Assembly (NCBI RefSeq): GCF_028710545.1
Contig: NZ_JAQTTX010000001.1
Coordinates: 1 to 64,000 of the forward strand
Source: Halothiobacillus sp.
Lineage (GTDB): Bacteria > Pseudomonadota > Gammaproteobacteria > Halothiobacillales > Halothiobacillaceae
Length of the DNA: 64,000 bases
Direction of reading: 5' to 3'
The position numbers and the translations under genes are program-made. The notes beneath the pieces were generated by a model. That model ran no database searches, was not told where the DNA came from, and saw nothing but the letters and a program-made list of their open reading frames with translations. This document shows, piece after piece, positions 45,882 to 53,125 of the stretch. Within the stretch, counting starts at the first letter, position 1. Every line of letters starts with the position of its first letter.

Positions 45882-46382
45882 TCAGTGCAACAATTCTGCT
45901 GTTTCGGCGAACACGAGGTCTTCCATCCAGGCAAATGCGGCTTCCTCGCCGGGTCGGGCGAACAGCACGAGCATGACGACCCATTTGATGTCTTCGAGAT
46001 CCAGTTCTTCGTTATCCAATGCCAGTGCGCGCTCGATGACGGTTTCCCGTGTCTGGGCGCTCAAGATACCAATAGCCTCGAGTTGGACCAGCAGGCCACG
46101 CGACTCGACATCCAGGGCCATCTGTTCCTCGGCCGTAAATACGCGGAACGAGGTTGGCTTGGGCGCGCTGACTTCTGCCAGCGGCAAGTTGGATAGCTCT
46201 GCCGGTTCGCTGGCTGCCGCATCCAGCCAGGAAAACGCGCGTCCGATCTCATCAGCGTCAAAACCGGCATGGAGCAGTTTTTTCTGGAGATCCGTGCGCA
46301 GCGGCGCTGGAGGCAAGTGGGGTTCTTCTTCCATATGGTTTTCAAACAGATACATCAACAAATCAAGCACGGTTTCTTTCAT
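45882..46382 (-). CDS. smg: Smg family protein (DUF494)
   Basis: The 166-residue product begins MKETVLDLLMYLFENHMEEE and contains LQKKLLHAGFDADEIGRAFSWLDA and EDIKWVVMLVLFARPGEEAAFAWMEDLVF, the Smg signatures. Its molecular role is not established; it is regularly found between dprA and topA. All three are on the same strand here. Confidence 0.92.
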   Translation of the reverse strand: MKETVLDLLMYLFENHMEEEPHLPPAPLRTDLQKKLLHAGFDADEIGRAFSWLDAAASEPAELSNLPLAEVSAPKPTSFRVFTAEEQMALDVESRGLLVQLEAIGILSAQTRETVIERALALDNEELDLEDIKWVVMLVLFARPGEEAAFAWMEDLVFAETAELLH

Positions 46383-46429
46383 GGAATCTCTCAGGGGACG
46401 AAGTTGAACGACGCACGGTTGCCCGTCCG

Positions 46430-47584
46430 TCAGGCCGTTCTCACATACAACCCTCCGGGTAAGGTGGTGACGTGTCCAGCAAGTTCAAGCATGAGGAGGA
46501 TGGAGGAAACTTCGGCGGGGGTCAATCCGCTGGATGCAATCAGCGTGTCTGCAGATTGAGGATCGAAGCCAAGACAGTCCAGAATTTTCTGTTGTTCCGG
46601 GTCGAGGTGGGCGGCGGGAACGGTGGTTGGCTCTGGTTCGAACGAGGCGGTGTCGACCATTTGACGCAGGCGTGCGCCGAGGGTGTCGATGAGTTCCTCG
46701 AAAATGTCCTGGGCGGTTTCGACCAGCTTGGCGCCTTCCCGGATCAGTCGGTGCGGGCCGCGACTCAAGGGGTTGTGGATCGATCCGGGTATGGCAAAGA
46801 CTTCGCGCCCCTGCTCGGCGGCAAGGCGCGCGGTAATGAGCGAACCGCTCTGCAGGCTGGCTTCTACAATCAAAACGCCTTCCGACAGACCGCTGATCAG
46901 CCGATTGCGCCGAGGGAAATGCTCCTTTCTGGCCAGGGTGCCGGGGGGCCATTCGCTGATGAGCAAGCCACCCTGTGCCACGATTTGCTCGGCGAGTTCA
47001 CGGTGTTCGCGCGGGTAGATGATATCCGGTCCGGTTCCCATGACGGCAATGGTGGCGCCGTGAGCGGCCAGAGCCCCGCGATGGGCAGCGGCGTCAATTC
47101 CCAGCGCCAGTCCGCTGGTGATGACGAGGCCCTGCGCGGACAGATAGCGGGCGAAGGCGCGCGCATTGTTAATCCCGCCGCTCGTCGGTGTACGGGCGCC
47201 GACGATGGCAAGTTGTGGTTCTTGCATTAGCCGGATGTCGCCTTTGCCAAAGAGTGCCGCAGGCGCGTCGGGAAGGTCGGCAAGTTGCGGTGGGTAGGAT
47301 TTTTCCCCGGCGAGTACCAGATGGTGCTGTTCGGATTCATTGAGCCAGGACAGCATGGTTTCGACACGATCAGCCATGCCGCGAGGTTGTTGATGGGCCA
47401 GAGAAGCGGGTAGGCCCAGGCGGATCCATTCCGATGCGGGTGCCTGTAGGGCTGCCAGCGGTGTTTCGAATGCATCCAGAAGTCGGCGCAGACGTTTCGG
47501 GCCCATGCCATTGATGGTGATCAGAAACAGTAACGCCCGGCGCGCATCGGCGTCGGGCGTTGTTTGGTGCTCAGAGGTCAGCAA
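46430..47584 (-). CDS. dprA: DNA processing protein DprA, 5' end altered by an inserted element
   Basis: DprA loads RecA on incoming single-stranded DNA during transformation. An N-terminal helix-hairpin-helix part (LITINGMGPKRLRRLLDAF), the Rossmann-like core (AIVGARTPTSGG, GLVITSGLALGIDAAAHRGAL, FPRRNRLISGLSEGVLIVEA) and a C-terminal winged-helix segment are all present. No in-frame ATG precedes the conserved part. TTG 47584 lies at the very edge of the inverted-repeat element, and another TTG at 47641 lies inside it. The native start was probably displaced by the insertion; expression is uncertain. Confidence 0.85.
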   Translation of the reverse strand: MLTSEHQTTPDADARRALLFLITINGMGPKRLRRLLDAFETPLAALQAPASEWIRLGLPASLAHQQPRGMADRVETMLSWLNESEQHHLVLAGEKSYPPQLADLPDAPAALFGKGDIRLMQEPQLAIVGARTPTSGGINNARAFARYLSAQGLVITSGLALGIDAAAHRGALAAHGATIAVMGTGPDIIYPREHRELAEQIVAQGGLLISEWPPGTLARKEHFPRRNRLISGLSEGVLIVEASLQSGSLITARLAAEQGREVFAIPGSIHNPLSRGPHRLIREGAKLVETAQDIFEELIDTLGARLRQMVDTASFEPEPTTVPAAHLDPEQQKILDCLGFDPQSADTLIASSGLTPAEVSSILLMLELAGHVTTLPGGLYVRTA

Positions 47585-47851
47585 GGGAGCCTCTGCACGA
47601 ATCGATAGTGTCTCTGCGGGCCGCCAAGGGTCCAGGTGCAAGGCGCGGTGCGCGGGGAATGGCCGTAGCCATTCTCAAGCGCCGCAACGCCGCAGATGGG
47701 CCCTTGACGGCCCGCCCGGATGGGGCTTGCGGGTTTGCCCGCACTCGGCGTTGCTGCCTCTTGATGGGCAATGAGCCCATCTTCGAGTCGGCGCCTTGAT
47801 TGCGAACAAACCCGCAAGCCAGAGGCACCATCGATTCGTGCAGAGGCTCCC
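47585..47851. mobile_element. 267-bp MITE-like element with 22-bp perfect terminal inverted repeats
   Basis: GGGAGCCTCTGCACGAATCG plus two more bases at 47585-47606 recur exactly inverted at 47830-47851. The similarity continues inward (RGTGYCTCTG). No gene lies inside; frames crossing it are not conserved. The outer ends GGGAGCCTCTG resemble GGAACCTCTG of the element at 28703-29044. No clear target duplication is seen. It sits between the LysM gene and dprA and abuts the dprA coding region. Confidence 0.8.
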
Positions 47852-47883
47852 AAGGAAAAGACACGGTCCTGAGGCTGGGCGCC

Positions 47884-49065
47884 TCAGTCGGCCGTTGGGG
47901 TTTGCAGCAAATCGCCAATGCGCACTGGCCGCTTGGTTTGAACCACCAGCGCCAAGCTTGCGCGATCGTACACACGGAAGACCATGGCGGTGCCGATTGG
48001 GAAGTCGGGCAATTTGACTCTGGGCGGCGAAGGAATTTCAAAGCCTTCAGGCTTGCTGTTTTCTGCCAGCTCTTTGGGGTTGATTGTGTACTTGTCACTG
48101 ACAATTTGGCCAGGCTTGCTGATGCGCAGCATATCGCCGGGTACCAGGCCGTTATTACTGCCGGCATTGATAATCACAACCTGATAGGTCGCAACTTGTG
48201 TAATGGCATCGGGGATGTCGATAACGACCGCGTTGATTGGCACGGCCGGAATACTGGGCGTGACATCGTGGTCGAACGGTTCGTTGATGACGGGTAGCAC
48301 ACGGTCGCCATCCAGGATTTCGCGGGCACTTTTGGTGATGCGCAACGTCGTCGGGTCACCGCGGTGCATCACTTCGGCCTGACCTTTGTAGATGGCGCGA
48401 TAGCCGAGGAAGTCGCCTGTGACCGGGTCGACCAGCGGCCTGCCCTTGCCGAGAATGGAGAACGTGTTCGAGTTTTCCGTCAGCGCCGGGCGTGCGTACA
48501 CGACATCACCGAAACTGGTGGACGTCGTTTGATCACGATTTGCCAGAACATAAGGTGCCGATTCTAATTGTTTTTCCGACATGATCTGGTCATACGACAG
48601 GAAGGGTTTCAAATCTTCCAAGGGGATGGCCGATATTGCGGGCGGCAGTGTCTCGTAGCGAATATGGGGGCGCAGGGTGATGCCCAGGCGCGGTTTACCG
48701 CCGATGTACATGATGCCGATCTTGTCGCCGGGGTATATTTTGTGCGGGTTTTTGATTTCGGGGTTGTCATACCAGATTTCAGGCCAGTAGTAGGGGTCTT
48801 TCAGGAAGTGGTTGGCGATCGACCAGAGCGTGTCGCCCTTCTTGACGGTGTATTCATTGGCCTTGAGCGAAATGAACTGCGCCTTGGTTTCGTCCGGAGT
48901 CAGCGTGCCTTTGACCGGGCCGCGCGTGGCGCCAAGCGGCAGTCCATCCGGCGCGGGCTGGTTCACGATATTGACGGGCGGACGCTCGGCAGCACAGCCA
49001 GACAGCAACGCGGTGGTAATGAGGGAAAACGAGAGTAGAACCGGTAATCCTTTTGACGATCTCAT
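47884..49065 (-). CDS. LysM-domain lipoprotein
   Basis: The 393-residue protein has a lipoprotein signal (SLITTALLSGC, Cys near residue 23). A LysM domain (YTVKKGDTLWSIANHFLKDPYYWPEIW ... IYPGDKIGI) at about residues 65-120 should bind peptidoglycan. A long C-terminal part with repeated beta-rich segments follows. The family usually lies upstream of dprA and divergent from def, exactly as here. ATG 49065 is chosen because AAGG is nine bases upstream; an ATG nine bases earlier is possible. Confidence 0.88.
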   Translation of the reverse strand: MRSSKGLPVLLSFSLITTALLSGCAAERPPVNIVNQPAPDGLPLGATRGPVKGTLTPDETKAQFISLKANEYTVKKGDTLWSIANHFLKDPYYWPEIWYDNPEIKNPHKIYPGDKIGIMYIGGKPRLGITLRPHIRYETLPPAISAIPLEDLKPFLSYDQIMSEKQLESAPYVLANRDQTTSTSFGDVVYARPALTENSNTFSILGKGRPLVDPVTGDFLGYRAIYKGQAEVMHRGDPTTLRITKSAREILDGDRVLPVINEPFDHDVTPSIPAVPINAVVIDIPDAITQVATYQVVIINAGSNNGLVPGDMLRISKPGQIVSDKYTINPKELAENSKPEGFEIPSPPRVKLPDFPIGTAMVFRVYDRASLALVVQTKRPVRIGDLLQTPTAD

Positions 49066-49461
49066 GGGCAACATCCTTGGGTTTTCAGCCGAAAACGGGG
49101 CAACATTGGGGCAGTGGCCGAACCCTTGGTGCTTGTGGGTTCGCGCAACACCGCCCGTGTACATGACTCAAGTATGTGGTCTAGGCAAGTGGCCTAGGTA
49201 CAAAGCTTGGGCTCGCGTACAATGTTGCGGCAAATAAGCTTATTTGTAAAAGAATTTGAGCGCCGCGTCCACAGGCGCGTGCAGATTGATCTGCAAAATA
49301 GGTGGGCGGTGATGTTTTTCTGCGATGATGGATAGCTGTCTGGTGTTGTTTTTCGGGGTTTTTGCCCTAGGTTGAGGATATGGGGTTGTGCCGCCATGAA
49401 CGAACACTTAAATGAGTGTTCATGAAGAATTAAAAATCACATTTTTTGATTTTCGTCCTCT

Positions 49462-49486
49462 GAATTATTCCAGGATGGAATGATTC
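49462..49486. repeat. Hairpin related to the one at 22209-22240
   Basis: GAATTATTCC AGGAT GGAATGATTC gives a ten-base stem with one G-T or mismatch position and the same TTATTCC-A-GGAT-GGAAT centre as the hairpin upstream of the AraC-type gene. Confidence 0.6.
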
Positions 49487-49515
49487 TTAAGTTTCCCTAA
49501 GGCTGGATGTGTGAT

Positions 49516-49527
49516 CCCCCCCCCCCC
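49516..49527. repeat. Homopolymer of 12 C upstream of def
   Basis: Twelve C in a row end about 40 bases before the def start. Runs of this length are prone to slippage and could alter promoter spacing. They are also a common place for sequencing error. Confidence 0.8.
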
Positions 49528-49567
49528 GGAATTTATTCCAAGTATTTTTTAGTGAGTTTTGTTGGAT

Positions 49568-50083
49568 ATGTCGTTACTTGAAGTGTTGCTTTTTCCCGAT
49601 GAAAGACTGCGCCGGGTGGCTGCCGAGGTGAAGCAGTTTGACGCGCGCGTCCAGCGTTTAAGTGAGCAGATGCTGGAAACAATGTATGACTCTCGCGGCG
49701 TCGGTTTGGCCGCGACGCAAGTCAACGTGCACGAACGATTGTTTGTGGCGGACTGTGCCGAGGACGGATGTGCCCCGGAGCCATTGGTTTTCATCAATCC
49801 TGTGATTCTTGATCGCAGTGGCTCGGTCGAATCGGAAGAAGGTTGCCTTTCGATCCCCGGTGTCACCGACAAGGTGATGCGCGCAGAAGCCGTTCACGTG
49901 CGCGCGCAGGATGCTTCTGGCAAGAGTTTTGAACGTGAGGCGAGTGGTTTGCTGGCTATCTGTATTCAGCATGAAATCGACCATCTCGATGGGCGTCTTT
50001 TTATCGATTACCTTTCGCCGCTCAAGCGCCAGCGTATCCGCAAGAAACTCGAAAAGGCCCAGCGCCAGAAGGAATCAGCATGA
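49568..50083 (+). CDS. def: Peptide deformylase
   Basis: The 171-residue metalloprotease removes the N-formyl group from new proteins. The three family motifs are present: [17 protein letters not shown] with the metal Cys, and QHEIDHLDG with the HExxH-type ligands. ATG 49568 is used; two TTG codons just before it are less likely. It leads a def-fmt-rsmB transcript. Confidence 0.96.
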   Translation: MSLLEVLLFPDERLRRVAAEVKQFDARVQRLSEQMLETMYDSRGVGLAATQVNVHERLFVADCAEDGCAPEPLVFINPVILDRSGSVESEEGCLSIPGVTDKVMRAEAVHVRAQDASGKSFEREASGLLAICIQHEIDHLDGRLFIDYLSPLKRQRIRKKLEKAQRQKESA

Positions 50084-50093
50084 AGGAATCGGC

Positions 50094-51029
50094 ATGACGG
50101 TGCGCATCATCTACGCGGGCACGCCCTTGTTTGCCGTGCCTGCTCTCCAAGCTTTGGCGGCGGATGATTCAGTGGAACTGGTGGCGGTGTACACCCAGCC
50201 CGACCGTCCCTCCGGTCGCGGGCAGAAATTAACACCGTCACCGGTGAAGGAAGCCGCGCTGGCGATGGGAATCCCCGTGGAACAGCCGTCGAGCTTGCGT
50301 GATGAATCGGCGCAGGCTGCGCTGGCCGGTTACCGACCCGACCTCATGGTTGTTGCCGCCTATGGCCTTATTCTCCCGGTTCCGGTTCTGGAAACCCCGC
50401 GACTGGGTGCGATCAATATTCACGCCTCGCTGTTGCCGCGCTGGCGTGGTGCGGCTCCCATTGCGCGTGCCATCGAAGCGGGCGATTCGGTGACGGGTAT
50501 CACGATCATGCAGATGGCCGAGGGCCTGGATACCGGCGATATGTTGCACAAGGTCGAGCTGGCCATTCGGCCAACCGATACGGCGGCCACGCTGCATGAT
50601 CGATTGGCCGAATTGGGCGCGCAGGCCTTGATGGCCGCGTTGCCCGGTATCATCGCAGGTTCAATCACGCCCGAGCCGCAGGATGATGCCCAGGCCTGCT
50701 ATGCGGCGAAATTGAGCAAGGCGGAAGGTCGCCTGGACTGGCGCGAACCGGCCGACCTGCTGGCACGCCGCGTGCGCGCGTTCGATCCATGGCCGGTTGC
50801 GTATACCGAGTTCAAGTCTGCCCCATTGCGAATATGGTCCGCAGAAGTCGAACCGAACAGCCCGAAAGCCGAACCCGGTACCGTGGTCGCGGTGGATGCT
50901 TCGGGGTTTGTTGTGTCTACTGCCGCAGGGGGGGTGCGGGTGCTGGCCTGTCAGCAGGCGGGTGGAAAGCGGATTTGTGCGGCCGATTTTGCACGTAACC
51001 ATCAACTGCTCGGTGCCCGCTTTGACTGA
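50094..51029 (+). CDS. fmt: Methionyl-tRNA formyltransferase
   Basis: The 311-residue enzyme formylates initiator Met-tRNA. It starts MTVRIIYAGTPLFAVPALQA and shows the 10-formyl-THF site INIHASLLPRWRGAAPIARAI (with the SLLP motif), ITIMQMAEGLDTGDML and a C-terminal OB-type domain. ATG 50094 lies 10 bases after def; the frame is open further upstream inside def but is not conserved. Confidence 0.97.
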   Translation: MTVRIIYAGTPLFAVPALQALAADDSVELVAVYTQPDRPSGRGQKLTPSPVKEAALAMGIPVEQPSSLRDESAQAALAGYRPDLMVVAAYGLILPVPVLETPRLGAINIHASLLPRWRGAAPIARAIEAGDSVTGITIMQMAEGLDTGDMLHKVELAIRPTDTAATLHDRLAELGAQALMAALPGIIAGSITPEPQDDAQACYAAKLSKAEGRLDWREPADLLARRVRAFDPWPVAYTEFKSAPLRIWSAEVEPNSPKAEPGTVVAVDASGFVVSTAAGGVRVLACQQAGGKRICAADFARNHQLLGARFD

Positions 51030-52518
51030 TTCTTCCAAAAACGCGCAAAGAAATCCATGGGGCGGCCGTTCGGATCGATCTGCCCCATCTACCCCGAAAG
51101 GCCAGGCACAGAAGGGCTCTTCGGCGAAATCATCGCATAGGCCGCATCAGCGCTCGGCAGCCAACTTTGATCCGGATCGTCCCGTCCGGGTCGATCCGCG
51201 CACCTTGCCCCGATTGTCTCCCGAAGCCTTGACGGCTCAGCTTCTGCTGTCTGTCGTTGTTCAGGGGGTATCGCTCGATGCCGCCCTGGGGCGGGTGCTG
51301 TCCCAGGCGCAGCCGGTTCATCGCGGTCTGGTTCAGGCGATGGGCTACGAGGTGCTTCGGCATTATGAGGCGCTGGTATTCTGGCGAGATAGCCTGCTGG
51401 AGCGACCCATCCCCGCCAAATCGGCCATTATCGCGTTGTTGCTTCTGGTCGGGCTGGAGCGCATTCGCGGCGCACGTCGAGAGGCCTCGCGCTCTGTCAA
51501 TTCCGCTGTGCAAGCCGCAAGGGAGCTCGGGCATCCGTGGGCGACCGGTTTGCTCAATGCAGTGTTGAGACGAGCGGCGCGTCAAATCGAGGAAGGTGTT
51601 GATCCCTTTGCCGGAGCCACGCCTGCTGCTGCCGCGCGCTTGCCGGCGTGGTTGTTCGAGGCGCTGGTGGCCGATTGGGGGGAGGAGCGCGCGTCCCGCC
51701 TAGGGTTCGCGCTGGCGACGCATCCACCCATGACCTTGCGTGTGGTGGGTGATCGGGCGGTTTATGGCGAGCAACTGACTTCGATGGAGATCGAGGCAAA
51801 CCCCACGGCCTTTTCGACGCGCGGACTCAATCTGGTCCATCCCATGGATGTCGACCGCCTGCCCGGTTTCGGCGAGGGGCAGGTGTCGGTTCAGGATGAA
51901 GCCGCCCAGTGGGTTGTCGACCTGCTCGATCTGGCGCCGGGGCAGCACGTGCTCGATGCCTGTAGCGCGCCCGGCGGCAAGACGCTGGCCATGTTGCAAC
52001 ATCAACCCCAAGCAAGTGTGACGGCAGTGGATATCGATACCACGCGTATGGCCCGGGTGCAGGAAAACCTGGAGCGCGGTCAGGTGTTCGCCCGTTTGAT
52101 TGTTGGTGATGCGGGCGCACCGCAAGACTGGTGGGATGGTCAGCCGTTCGATCGCATCCTTGCCGATGTGCCCTGCTCGGCAACGGGGGTGATCCGGCGT
52201 CATCCCGACATCAAACGTTTACGCCGACCGGAAGACTTGCCCGTTCTGGTCGCGCGACAGGCTGCGATTCTCGATGCGCTCTGGTCACTGCTCAAGTCGG
52301 GCGGGCGTATGGTCTATGCCACCTGTTCCATCCTGGATCGGGAAAACGCGGCGCAGATTGCCGCGTTCTTGCGGCGGCATGGTGATGCGCGTGCGCTGCC
52401 CATGGCTGTGGATTGGGGCGAGATGCGACAAACCGATGGGCAGTTTCTGGGGCGACAGGTTTTCCCTGTTCCGGAAGGGCACGATGGGTTCTTTTATGCT
52501 GTGCTGGAAAAAAACTGA
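51013..52518 (+). CDS. rsmB: 16S rRNA (cytosine-967-C5)-methyltransferase
   Basis: The product is about 501 residues. A Lys/Ser-rich N-terminal extension of about 45 residues is followed by a NusB-like RNA-binding domain and a Rossmann methyltransferase. The latter has LDACSAPGGKTLAML (SAM site), ILADVPCSATGVIRRHPDIK with one catalytic Cys, and MVYATCSIL with the other. GTG 51013 overlaps fmt by 17 bases; a later TTG is possible. It is longer than the usual 430 residues because of the extension. Confidence 0.93.
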   Translation: MPALTDSSKNAQRNPWGGRSDRSAPSTPKGQAQKGSSAKSSHRPHQRSAANFDPDRPVRVDPRTLPRLSPEALTAQLLLSVVVQGVSLDAALGRVLSQAQPVHRGLVQAMGYEVLRHYEALVFWRDSLLERPIPAKSAIIALLLLVGLERIRGARREASRSVNSAVQAARELGHPWATGLLNAVLRRAARQIEEGVDPFAGATPAAAARLPAWLFEALVADWGEERASRLGFALATHPPMTLRVVGDRAVYGEQLTSMEIEANPTAFSTRGLNLVHPMDVDRLPGFGEGQVSVQDEAAQWVVDLLDLAPGQHVLDACSAPGGKTLAMLQHQPQASVTAVDIDTTRMARVQENLERGQVFARLIVGDAGAPQDWWDGQPFDRILADVPCSATGVIRRHPDIKRLRRPEDLPVLVARQAAILDALWSLLKSGGRMVYATCSILDRENAAQIAAFLRRHGDARALPMAVDWGEMRQTDGQFLGRQVFPVPEGHDGFFYAVLEKN

Positions 52519-53125
52519 TCGGGCGGTTGATCGCTGCCGCGCTGCAGTGTCGGCGCTGTCGTTTTTCCTGCTCCTTCTGTTCGCGCTGCCCGGGACCGAG
52601 GCCAGTGCCTCCAGCGCGACCATTGTGCGCGCACATGCGGAGATTCGAGAGGGTGTCGTCTATCTCGATGTCGACCTCAAGCTTGTGCTCGACAAGGAGA
52701 TGATTGATGCCATGCGCAATGCCATCCCACTCAACCTGTCGATGATTTCCGTCATCGAATCGCCGCGTGACTGGTGGTTTCCTGATGAAGTTGCCTCGGA
52801 TCAGCGGCGTTATCAACTGGAGTACCATGCACTGTCAAAAACCTGGCTCGTGACCGATACGCTTGAACACGAGGCGCGCAGTTTCAGTACCTTGGATGGT
52901 GCGTTGCGCTCTCTGCAACGGATTCGTGCGTGGCCGGTGACGACCGCCAAGCATCTGAAAGGCCGCGGCCCGTTGGTCGGGCGGGTGCGTATGGTGCTGG
53001 ATGTCAACAAATTGCCCTTGCCACTGAGGTTGCCGGCCTTGTTCGATTCCCGCTGGTCACTCAATAGCGATTGGTTTTCCTGGGCTGTGCCGACAGTCGG
53101 GGCAGATACGGGAGACGGTTTGTGA
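52496..53125 (+). CDS. DUF4390 protein
   Basis: The 209-residue product has a signal or anchor helix (SALSFFLLLLFALPGTEA), then a beta-rich domain with VYLDVDLKLVLDKEMIDAM, PRDWWFPDEVA, YQLEYHALSKTWLV and VRMVLDVNKLPLPLRLPAL, matching DUF4390. It always lies between rsmB and ntrY in such clusters, and its role is unknown. The start overlaps rsmB by 23 bases, and its stop overlaps the ntrY start (GTGA). Confidence 0.88.
   Translation: MLCWKKTDRAVDRCRAAVSALSFFLLLLFALPGTEASASSATIVRAHAEIREGVVYLDVDLKLVLDKEMIDAMRNAIPLNLSMISVIESPRDWWFPDEVASDQRRYQLEYHALSKTWLVTDTLEHEARSFSTLDGALRSLQRIRAWPVTTAKHLKGRGPLVGRVRMVLDVNKLPLPLRLPALFDSRWSLNSDWFSWAVPTVGADTGDGL

Larger units (their letters stand above)
49066..49567. 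other. Divergent LysM/def intergenic region
   Basis: No gene is supported in these 500 bases. They hold an inverted repeat CATGAAC...GTTCATG (about 49395-49422), the GAATTATTCC...GGAATGATTC hairpin, a 12-C homopolymer and an AT-rich stretch. Promoters for def and for the LysM gene should lie here. Confidence 0.6.

Noticed and set aside
47582-47641. Extended N-terminus of DprA reaching into the inverted-repeat element
   Set aside because: The extra 19 residues are encoded by the element and start with TTG; no DprA conservation is seen there.
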